In this document: in pieces, positions 56,720 to 64,000 of the stretch
Layout of the letters: every line of letters begins with the position of its first letter
Position numbering within the stretch: the first letter of the stretch is position 1
From: Stenotrophomonas sp. ASS1
Lineage (GTDB): Bacteria > Pseudomonadota > Gammaproteobacteria > Xanthomonadales > Xanthomonadaceae
Length of the DNA: 64,000 bases
Direction: 5' to 3'
Assembly: GCF_004346925.1 (NCBI RefSeq)
Contig: NZ_CP031167.1
Coordinates: 3,120,001 to 3,184,000 of the forward strand
Position numbers and translations under genes: made by a program
The notes under the pieces: model-generated
What the model was told of the DNA's origin: nothing
Databases searched by the model: none
The model's input: only the letters and a program-made list of their open reading frames with translations

Positions 56720-59575
56720 ATGACCATCCGCAAGGCGCTCTGTCGCCACCCGCTGAGCTTCGCGCTCACCACGGCCCTGTTGGCCACCGGCATCGCTCCT
56801 GCCTTCGCACAGGAAGCCGGCAATGAGGCAGGCGGCAAGAACGCAACCAATCTCGATCGTGTCTCGGTGGTGGGTTCGCGCATCAAGCGCGCTGACGTTG
56901 AAGGCCCGGCACCGGTGACGGTGATCACCCGTGCGGACATTGACCGGGAAGGCTTCCAGTCCGTCGGCGACATGCTGCAGACCTTGACCCAGAACACCAC
57001 CAGCTCTTTCACTGGTGACCTGAACGTGGGCGGCTTTACGCCGAACGCCCAGGTTGTCAACCTGCGCAACCTGGGCCCGGGCTACACCCTGACCCTGATC
57101 AACGGGCGTCGTCCGGCCCAGTATCCGCAGCCGTACAACCGCGACAACAACGTTGTGAACATCAAGGCCATCCCGAGCTCGATCGTCGAGCGCGTGGAAA
57201 TCCTGACCGGTGGCGCCTCGGCGATCTACGGCTCGGACGCCGTCGCCGGTGTGGTCAACATCGTGCTGCGCAAGAATTACGATGGACAGCAGATCAAGCT
57301 GACCACCGGCACCACCGAAGAAGGCGGCGGCGATAGCGTCAACGTCGAATACACCGGCGGCAAGACAGGTGACCGTTGGAGCGCGACCTACGCCTTCCAG
57401 TACCAGGAGAACGAGCCGGTGTTCGCCAGCCAGCGCGACTTCCTGGCCGACACCCGCCAGAACGAGATCGGCTTGGCCGTCAATCCGAGCCTTTCGCTGG
57501 CTGCCATCAGCGCCGGTGGACGCAATGGCCACACCCGCAACTTCAACGCGCTCTATGACGCGGCGGCCTGCGATGCGTTCGGCTACACCACCGTGACCAC
57601 CGCAACCCGTGGCAAGTACTGCGGCAGCTACACCCAGCCGGCTTCGCGCTCGATCCAGAACAAGAATCGCAACTTCAACGGCTACGCATACGGTACGTTT
57701 GATTTCACCGACACTCTGCAGGCCTTCGGCAGCGTCAACTTCTACAAGACAGACGCCAAGGCCAGCAGTGGCACCGAGTTCTGGGCCACCTCGAACGACC
57801 GCTTCACCTCCAACCGCGCAGGTGCTGCAACTTCGGCGTACTACGATTCCAATCTGAGGGATATCATCCAGCTGCAGCGCGTATTCAACCCGTTCGAGCT
57901 GGGCGGAAATGAAGCGGCCAGCACGCTGTACGACGAGAAGAGCTACGATTTCACCCTCGGCATCACCGGCACCATCGCCGATCGATTCGACTGGGAAGCC
58001 AGCGCGAACTATGGCAAATACGACTACACCGCCGATCGCCCACGCCTGTTGGCCAAGCCGGTCCACGACTATTTCCTGGGCCCACTGCAGGGTTACACCA
58101 CCGACAACTACCCGATCTATGCGCTCGACCAGGCACGTTGGAACTCACCGATCACGCCGGAAATCTACCGTTCGTTCGCAACCCGCGTAAAGAACAAAGC
58201 TGAAGCCACCTCGGCCACCGTCAACTTCAACATCAGCGGCGACCTGTTCGAACTTCCGGCTGGTGCCGTTGGCTTTGCCGGTGTCATCGAAGGCGTCCGC
58301 CAGACCACCGACGTGAACAGCGACCCGCGCACCAACCAGCTGCGTCCGCTCGACGGCCAGACCATCTATAACCTGACCAGCTCGGGCGAGACCCACGGAA
58401 CGCGTGATCGCTATGCGATCGGCACCGAGTTCCGCGTGCCGATCTTCAGCAACCTTTCGATGAACATCGCAGGTCGCTACGACAAGTACGACGACATCAC
58501 GGCCGTGGACGACGCAAAGACCTGGAACGTTGGCCTGGAATGGCGTCCCTTCAGCAACCTGCTGGTGCGTGGCTCCTACGCCACCAGCTTCCGCGCTCCG
58601 GACATGCAGCTGGTCTACGCCGAAGGTGCTGCGTCGTACTCGAATATCGTCGATGACTACAGCTGCCGTTCGGGTACCGGCCTTGGCCAGCCGGCAGGCA
58701 CACCTGGCCGCACCCGCACGCAGTGCAACCGCACCACCGACATCACCTATTACCAGGCGCAGTCGCTGACCGCCGGCAACCCGCAGCTGAAGGAAGAAGA
58801 AGGCAAGTCGTGGGGCGTCGGCTTCGTGTGGGACATCGTGGACAACATGTCGCTGACGGTGGACTACTACAAGATCCGTCTGGAAGATGCCGCCTCGCAG
58901 TTGAGCTCGACCTACCTGCTGCAGAACGAAGCCAATTGCCGACTGGGCGTCCGCCCGGATGGCTCTCCCTTCCCGTTCGGCATGGACTCGACCTTCTGCC
59001 AGAACCTGACCAGCCTGATCACCCGTACAAGCGCTCCGGGCACCACGCTTGATGGTCGCATCCAGCGTCTGAATACTGCATACATCAACACCGCGCTGCT
59101 GGAAACCAGCGGTATCGATGCGTCGTACAAGTATCGTCTGGACACCGATCGCCTTGGCAGGTTCGGCCTGGACCTGGGCTACTCGCTGATGCTGACCAAC
59201 AAGTATCAGGAAAACGATGACGACGAACTCATCGATTACCGCGATCTGCCCGATCACGACTGGAGCCAGCGCAGCCGCTTCCGTGGCAGCCTGAGCTGGT
59301 CGAAGGACGAATGGGGCGCGACGCTGTTCAGCACCCGCTACGGTTCGAACTGGAATCGCGCGCAAACCCAGCGCCTGGGTCCGTACAGCGTGTACAACCT
59401 CCAGCTCACCAAGAAGTTCGGCCCGAACGTGACGGCTGATTTCACCGTCGTCAACCTGACCAACAACACCTTCCGTCGCGACCCGACCGATACCAACTAT
59501 CCGTACTTCAATCCGCTGATCGGCGCCGATCCGTTGGGTCGTCGCTACTACGTCAGCCTGTCCTACCGCTTCTGA
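56720..59575 (+). CDS. TonB-dependent outer-membrane receptor 3
   Basis: 951-aa receptor, less similar to receptors 1 and 2. The signal peptide ends ...APAFAQ, followed by the TonB-box-like DRVSVVGS and the plug with GYTLTLINGRRPAQYPQPYN and IYGSDAVAGVVNIVLRKNYDG-type sequence. The barrel ends YYVSLSYRF with the usual terminal Phe. It may belong to the Oar-like or general TonB receptor group; ligand unknown. It is followed by a terminator and a secreted peptidase gene. Confidence 0.93.
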   Translation: MTIRKALCRHPLSFALTTALLATGIAPAFAQEAGNEAGGKNATNLDRVSVVGSRIKRADVEGPAPVTVITRADIDREGFQSVGDMLQTLTQNTTSSFTGDLNVGGFTPNAQVVNLRNLGPGYTLTLINGRRPAQYPQPYNRDNNVVNIKAIPSSIVERVEILTGGASAIYGSDAVAGVVNIVLRKNYDGQQIKLTTGTTEEGGGDSVNVEYTGGKTGDRWSATYAFQYQENEPVFASQRDFLADTRQNEIGLAVNPSLSLAAISAGGRNGHTRNFNALYDAAACDAFGYTTVTTATRGKYCGSYTQPASRSIQNKNRNFNGYAYGTFDFTDTLQAFGSVNFYKTDAKASSGTEFWATSNDRFTSNRAGAATSAYYDSNLRDIIQLQRVFNPFELGGNEAASTLYDEKSYDFTLGITGTIADRFDWEASANYGKYDYTADRPRLLAKPVHDYFLGPLQGYTTDNYPIYALDQARWNSPITPEIYRSFATRVKNKAEATSATVNFNISGDLFELPAGAVGFAGVIEGVRQTTDVNSDPRTNQLRPLDGQTIYNLTSSGETHGTRDRYAIGTEFRVPIFSNLSMNIAGRYDKYDDITAVDDAKTWNVGLEWRPFSNLLVRGSYATSFRAPDMQLVYAEGAASYSNIVDDYSCRSGTGLGQPAGTPGRTRTQCNRTTDITYYQAQSLTAGNPQLKEEEGKSWGVGFVWDIVDNMSLTVDYYKIRLEDAASQLSSTYLLQNEANCRLGVRPDGSPFPFGMDSTFCQNLTSLITRTSAPGTTLDGRIQRLNTAYINTALLETSGIDASYKYRLDTDRLGRFGLDLGYSLMLTNKYQENDDDELIDYRDLPDHDWSQRSRFRGSLSWSKDEWGATLFSTRYGSNWNRAQTQRLGPYSVYNLQLTKKFGPNVTADFTVVNLTNNTFRRDPTDTNYPYFNPLIGADPLGRRYYVSLSYRF

Positions 59576-59597
59576 TAGCGCGTAGTTTGCTCCATCG

Positions 59598-59623
59598 CGA
59601 AGCCCGGCAGATGCCGGGCTTCG
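59598..59623 (+). terminator. Terminator-like hairpin after receptor 3
   Basis: CGAAGCCCGGC and GCCGGGCTTCG pair around the loop AGAT. The T-run after it is weak (TGCTTCT), so termination may be partial. Confidence 0.7.
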
Positions 59624-59735
59624 TGCTTCTGCATCCATACAGTCACATCCAGGCAGTCATGCCGTCCAGGACATACAGCGCCATGCTGCGGCCCTCTGAC
59701 TGCCATGTATTCACGCCTAGAACCAAGGGGATCCC

Positions 59736-61712
59736 ATGAAGAAGCTGCAATCGGCCGCACTGGCTCTTTCCTTCACCTTCGCCGCCCCCACATTTGCCGC
59801 ATCGACCTACTCAGTCGAAGATTTCGTCAAGCATCCCAGCTATGGCAACGTGCGCATTTCGCCCAATGGCGATTACCTGGCCATCAGCATGGACCACGGC
59901 GACCAGGACGTGCTGACGATCATGCGTACCAGCGACCTGGCAGTGCTGAAGGTCAATCAGCTGCCGGACAAGAAGAGCGTGGGTTCATTCCACTGGATCT
60001 CGCCGAACCGGATCATGTTCAACGCTGTCAAGAAAATTGGCGGCTATGCGCAGCCGTTTGCAACTGGCGAATGGTTTGCGGTCAATGCCGATGGGTCGCA
60101 GGCCGTTCCCGTGATCTTCTATGGCACCCGGGATGCAACCCAGCGCGGAAAGACGGTGGGCGCCGAATCGTTCAGCCTGCTTGACACTCTCAAGGGCGAT
60201 GACCGCAACGTCATCATGCAGTCACGCTATCCACGCTCTGCTGAAGGGGCTGGCACCCAGGTGGTACAGGTGGACACCATCACTGGTCGCCGCAGTGTCT
60301 TGGCCAGGGCTCCGAAGGACGACTGCAGCATTGCCCTCGATGCAGCCAAGGAACCACGCTTTGCCGTGTGCTCCTCCAGCCGCAACGAGGAAGGCGAGTA
60401 CGACGAGAGAACCGAGCTGTATCGGCTTGACGGTCGCGAGTGGGTGCTGGTGAATGCTTCCAAGTCCGGAGGCAAGCACCTCTGGGTGGAGCGCACCACC
60501 GCAGACGGACGCGTGTTCGCTACCCAGAGCGACGACAAGGCACCGGGTGCGATCGGTACGCTGGATACAGCGACCGGAGAATTTACTCCACTGTTCCAGG
60601 ACAAGGTGGCGGAGGTATCGGACTACATCTGGTCTACGGACGACAAGGCCCTGCTCGCTGTAGTGACCGAAGCGGGGGCGCCCAAGGTCACCCTGATCGA
60701 CGAAAACCACCCCGACGCCGATCTGTATGCCTCTCTGGCTGGATCGTTCGAGGGAGAAATGGTCGATTTCTCCAGCCATACCGAAGACGGCAAGAGGATC
60801 ATCGTTTCGGTCTACAGCGACTCGAATCCGGGTGAGCTCTATCTGTTCGATCGCGATACCGGCAAGGCCCGGTTCCTGATGCAGCGCGCGCCGCACCTGG
60901 ACAAGAAACTGCTGGCCAACGTCAAGCCGTTCAACTTCACCTCACGCGACGGCATGCAGATCCACGGCTATCTGACCCTGCCGCGCGACTCGGACGGCAA
61001 GAACCTGCCATTGATCGTCAATCCGCATGGCGGTCCGATCGGGCCGCGCGACAACTGGCGCTATTCAGGCGAAACCCAGTTGCTTGCCAGCCGCGGCTAC
61101 GCCGTACTGCAGATCAACTTCCGTGGCTCCGGCGGTTACGGCAAGGGGTTCCAGGATGCGGGCCACAAGCAGTGGGCCGATGGCATTCAGAACGACATCA
61201 TCGACGCTACCCAATGGACCATCAAGAACGGCTATGCCGACAAGGACCGGATCTGCATCTACGGTGGTAGCTTCGGTGGCTACTCGTCGTTGATGGCGCC
61301 GATCCGCGCGCCCGGAATGTTCAAATGCGCCTTTGGCTACGTCGGCGTGTACGACGTAGACATGCTGTTCAAGAAGGGCGATATCCCGCAGCGCGAGTCC
61401 GGTCTGCGCTACCTGCGCCGCACTCACGGTACCGATGTCGCCGAGTGGAACAAGGCCTCCCCCGCACGGCGCGCCGCGGAAGTAAAAATTCCGGTTTTCC
61501 TTGCAGCCGGTGCGCGCGATGTGCGCGCAGTGCCCGAGCAGACCGAGCTGATGGCCAAGGCCCTTGCCGATGCCGGTAATCCGCCGGAGGGCATGATCAT
61601 CCAGTCCGGTGAAATGCACGGCTTCTATGGCGTGCCGGCCCGTGTCAACCTTTACACCAACATGCTGAATTTCTTCTCCCGCCACATCGACGGCCCGGCA
61701 GAGAAGAAGTGA
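59736..61712 (+). CDS. Secreted S9-family prolyl oligopeptidase-type peptidase
   Basis: 658-aa serine peptidase with a signal peptide (MKKLQSAALALSF to TFAAS). An N-terminal beta-propeller (about 25-390) gates access; the C-terminal alpha/beta-hydrolase holds the triad Ser in GGSFGGYSS, Asp in AGARDVRAVP and His in EMHGFYG. Such enzymes are dipeptidyl- or acylaminoacyl-peptidases and act in the periplasm. Placement right behind the receptors suggests processing of imported peptides. Confidence 0.92.
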   Translation: MKKLQSAALALSFTFAAPTFAASTYSVEDFVKHPSYGNVRISPNGDYLAISMDHGDQDVLTIMRTSDLAVLKVNQLPDKKSVGSFHWISPNRIMFNAVKKIGGYAQPFATGEWFAVNADGSQAVPVIFYGTRDATQRGKTVGAESFSLLDTLKGDDRNVIMQSRYPRSAEGAGTQVVQVDTITGRRSVLARAPKDDCSIALDAAKEPRFAVCSSSRNEEGEYDERTELYRLDGREWVLVNASKSGGKHLWVERTTADGRVFATQSDDKAPGAIGTLDTATGEFTPLFQDKVAEVSDYIWSTDDKALLAVVTEAGAPKVTLIDENHPDADLYASLAGSFEGEMVDFSSHTEDGKRIIVSVYSDSNPGELYLFDRDTGKARFLMQRAPHLDKKLLANVKPFNFTSRDGMQIHGYLTLPRDSDGKNLPLIVNPHGGPIGPRDNWRYSGETQLLASRGYAVLQINFRGSGGYGKGFQDAGHKQWADGIQNDIIDATQWTIKNGYADKDRICIYGGSFGGYSSLMAPIRAPGMFKCAFGYVGVYDVDMLFKKGDIPQRESGLRYLRRTHGTDVAEWNKASPARRAAEVKIPVFLAAGARDVRAVPEQTELMAKALADAGNPPEGMIIQSGEMHGFYGVPARVNLYTNMLNFFSRHIDGPAEKK

Positions 61713-61719
61713 TGCGACC

Positions 61720-61745
61720 GGGACGCCCCATCGCCGGGGCGTCCC
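61720..61745 (+). terminator. Hairpin after the S9 peptidase gene
   Basis: GGGACGCCCC and GGGGCGTCCC with a 6-nt loop. It lacks a T-run, so it is a possible rho-independent or mRNA-stabilising structure. Confidence 0.55.
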
Positions 61746-61850
61746 GCAGCTTCCCTGCGTTCGACGGGACAGCACGCCCCTGTGCCTATCGGCCGTTGCG
61801 GCGCCCCCGCCGCAGGATGGAACCTACAACTGCTTGCAAGGAGAGATTGC

Positions 61851-62672
61851 GTGAAACGTTGGACACTGCCACTGTTGTTGCCGATGCTCGCCTTGGCGCC
61901 CATGCAGAGCCAAGCGGCAGAAAGCAAGCCGCTGGCCCTGCCTGCCGACCCGACCAGCGACCCGCTGATGATCACCGCCGGGTTCCTCAGCGGCCATCCG
62001 GACCTGCGCTTTCGCCTTCTGGGAATGGAGAAGCGCAATGCAGGCGACCAGGAGGCCGCTTTCAAGTTCTTCCAGCGTGCCGCGTTCTATGCAGACAAAC
62101 CTTCGCAGGCCATGGTTGCCGAAATGCTGTGGAATGGCTCGGGCACCCCGGCTGATCGCGCACTGGCTTATGCCTGGATGGATCTCGCCGCCGAACGAGG
62201 CTACGAAGGGTTTGTCGAGTTGCGGGAGCGCTACTGGGCCGCGCTGACGGCAGAGCAACGTTCCCACGCCGTAGTCGAGGGTGAAGCCATCTACGCTCGA
62301 TTCGGGGATTCCGCTGCAAAGCCACGCATCGCCACCGTGCTGCGCCGTGAGCGCCGCGCAGTAACCGGGAGCCGCACCGGATTTGCCGGCAATCTACGGA
62401 TCATGGTCCCCGGTCCGGCCGGTCCGGAAGAGATAGACGGCAGCAAATTCTATGACGATCGCTACTGGGATCCGGACAAGTATCAGCAATGGCACGATGC
62501 CATCTGGGCAAAACCCAGGGTTGCCCGAGTTGACGTCGGCGCACTCAGCCAAGTGAAGGGCGAACCTGAACGCAGGACCCGGATCGCGGATGTTCCACCC
62601 GATCCGGATGCCAACGAACCGTTTACTGACGACCTGCAACCAACAAAGCAGCCCGTCCCGGAAAAGCCCTGA
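61851..62672 (+). CDS. Secreted Sel1-like/TPR-type protein
   Basis: 273 aa, starting GTG with AAGGAGAG just upstream. The signal peptide is MKRWTLPLLLPMLALAPMQS followed by QAA. Residues about 55-110 form one or two Sel1-like helical repeats (AFKFFQRAAFYADKPSQAMV, then GTPADRALAYAWMDLAAERG). The C-terminal part is basic and then acidic/proline-rich and unfamiliar. Sel1 repeats mediate protein contacts; a periplasmic partner role is possible but the function is unknown. Confidence 0.8.
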   Translation: MKRWTLPLLLPMLALAPMQSQAAESKPLALPADPTSDPLMITAGFLSGHPDLRFRLLGMEKRNAGDQEAAFKFFQRAAFYADKPSQAMVAEMLWNGSGTPADRALAYAWMDLAAERGYEGFVELRERYWAALTAEQRSHAVVEGEAIYARFGDSAAKPRIATVLRRERRAVTGSRTGFAGNLRIMVPGPAGPEEIDGSKFYDDRYWDPDKYQQWHDAIWAKPRVARVDVGALSQVKGEPERRTRIADVPPDPDANEPFTDDLQPTKQPVPEKP

Positions 62673-62860
62673 ACAGCACACTGGCAGGCATCGCACTGTG
62701 CCGATCCTGCCAGGTTGCCCGAGTGCGTGCGCCACGTCGTGCGTGCTTGCCAACGGCCATGACCTTCGACACCCTTGCAGGGCAGGCCGGCGGCGTATTG
62801 TTCGGCCCACGGCCGTCCCCGCGGCCCTTCCCTGACTCACTCGGCCTGGAGGCCATCAAA

Positions 62861-64000
62861 GTGACCCGTACTCCCAAGATCGTGCTGCTGACCCTGGCCG
62901 TTTCGGCCGCGCTGGTCGGCTGCGGCAAGAACGAAACCCCGGCCAAGGATGCCACCGCCTCCACGCCGGCCGCGGCCGAAGCCACCAACTACACGCTGGA
63001 CGAGAGCAAGCTGCCGGCCTACAACGCCTTCCAGCCCAGCGATCTGGATGCCAGCAAGGACGCCTGTGGCGCCTTCGGCGACTACGTCAACAGCAAGTGG
63101 CTGGCCGCCAATGAAATTCCGGGCGACCGCACCAGCTGGGGCGCGTTCACCATCCTCGACGAGCGTTCGGTGGCCGTACAGCACCAGTTGGCTGAACAGG
63201 TCGCGCAGGTCAAGAACCCGAACCATATCGAGAAGATCGTCGGCGACCTGTGGGCCACCGGCATGGACGAAGCCAAGATCAATGCCCAGGGCATCGAGCC
63301 GCTGAAGGCCGACCTGACCGCGATCGACGGCCTGCAGGACAAGGCGGCCATCGCCGACTACCTGCGCAGCAGCGCGGCCAAGGGTGACAACGTCCTGTTC
63401 GGCTTCGGCGCTGAAGCCGACTTCAAGAACTCGGCCGTGAACCTGGCCTACGCCAGCCAGGGCGGCCTGGGCCTGCCGGACAGCACCTACTACACCGATG
63501 CCAAGAACGCCGACAAGCTGAAGGCCTACCAGGCACACGTCGCCAAGGTGCTGGAGCTGTCCGGCGTCGCCGCTGCCGACGCTGCCAAGCAGGCCGAGGA
63601 CGTGGTCAAGTTCGAGACCCGCCTGGCCAAGGCCTCCAAGTCGCGCGTGGAGCTGTCGCGCAACGTCGAGCTGTACTACAACCCGGTCACCCTGGCCGAC
63701 GCTGACAAGCTGACCCCGAACTTCAGCTGGACCGAGTTCTTCAAGTCGCAGGGCGTAGCCGCGCCGGAGAAGTTCTCGCTGGCCATGCCGGCCTTCCATG
63801 AGGAAGTGAGCAAGGCGCTGGGCGATACCGATCCGTCGGTGTGGCGCGCCTACCTGCGCTTCCACACCGTGGACAGCGCCTCGCCGTACCTGGCCGATGC
63901 CTTCGTGCAGGAGAACTACGAGTTCTACGGCAAGACCCTCAATGGCCAGAAGGAACAGAAGCCGCGCTGGAAGCGCGTGCTGGGCACCATCGAGAACGAC
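62861..64000 (+). CDS. M13-family metallopeptidase lipoprotein (partial, 3' end outside window)
   Basis: N-terminal 380 codons of a neprilysin-type peptidase (PepO group). It starts GTG with GGAGG about 9 nt upstream. The lipobox LVGCG makes it a lipoprotein, followed by an Ala/Thr-rich spacer and the helical M13 N-terminal domain (DYVNSKWLAANEIPGDRTSW, GLGLPDSTYYTD). The zinc motif HExxH lies beyond the window. Together with the S9 peptidase it suggests peptide breakdown in the envelope. Confidence 0.9.
   Translation, partial: MTRTPKIVLLTLAVSAALVGCGKNETPAKDATASTPAAAEATNYTLDESKLPAYNAFQPSDLDASKDACGAFGDYVNSKWLAANEIPGDRTSWGAFTILDERSVAVQHQLAEQVAQVKNPNHIEKIVGDLWATGMDEAKINAQGIEPLKADLTAIDGLQDKAAIADYLRSSAAKGDNVLFGFGAEADFKNSAVNLAYASQGGLGLPDSTYYTDAKNADKLKAYQAHVAKVLELSGVAAADAAKQAEDVVKFETRLAKASKSRVELSRNVELYYNPVTLADADKLTPNFSWTEFFKSQGVAAPEKFSLAMPAFHEEVSKALGDTDPSVWRAYLRFHTVDSASPYLADAFVQENYEFYGKTLNGQKEQKPRWKRVLGTIEND

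Overview
This 64-kb window is high-GC gammaproteobacterial chromosome, most likely Stenotrophomonas (S. maltophilia complex) or a very close Lysobacteraceae/Xanthomonadaceae relative. The grounds are the gene order (prmB-aroC-asd-fimV-truA-trpF, tpiA-secG-tRNA-Leu-nuo), many GTAG-ended palindromes of the SMAG/REP type known from S. maltophilia, a protein with the XVIPCD tail of Xanthomonadales type IV secretion effectors, and an abundance of TonB-dependent receptors. No species-level marker was compared.

Layout: 1-10.7 kb holds a tight minus-strand respiratory complex I operon (nuoA to nuoL, nuoL cut by the window edge), preceded by tRNA-Leu(GAG), secG and tpiA. 12.2-14.2 kb is a repeat-rich gap followed by an intact IS3-family insertion sequence with clear inverted repeats, a 3-bp target duplication and an A6G frameshift site. 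14.2-19.2 kb carries a 2-oxoglutarate oxygenase and a plus-strand operon of a YejM/PbgA-like membrane sulfatase-fold protein, a GT4 glycosyltransferase and a NodB-type deacetylase, probably an envelope glycoconjugate unit. 19.3-24.5 kb is glmM, accD, trpA, a lipoprotein and trpB, with a divergent TrpI-like LysR gene. 25.5-28.1 kb is a putative X-T4SS effector/immunity pair set inside the trp locus. 28.4-36.6 kb is trpF, truA, a VOC protein, fimV, asd, a 2-hydroxyacid dehydrogenase, aroC and prmB. 36.7-44.9 kb holds SCO1, psd, an RraB-domain protein, a lytic transglycosylase, a HerA-like ATPase, greB, a DUF3025 protein and rimO.

At 44.8-47.2 kb a 202-bp direct repeat containing the rimO start and promoter region brackets about 1.95 kb of foreign, partly AT-rich DNA with small phage-like genes and one secreted protein. 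This looks like a degenerate integrative element that re-created the rimO 5' end on insertion. 47.2-50.1 kb holds a dienelactone hydrolase, a HIT protein, a 55-residue membrane protein, dcd and the Mrp/ApbC carrier. 50.3-64 kb is a nutrient-uptake district: two tandem paralogous TonB-dependent receptors, a third receptor, a secreted S9 peptidase, a Sel1-like protein and the start of a lipoprotein M13 peptidase. All three receptors share an upstream 16-bp motif, GTTAAGTNNNTGTTAM.

The best candidates for something undescribed are the effector/immunity cassette, the rimO-targeted element, the shared receptor motif, and the YejM-like protein that keeps four residues of the LtaS/EptA-type metal/nucleophile site next to sugar-modifying enzymes. 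No CRISPR array, rRNA, integrase or replication origin was seen.
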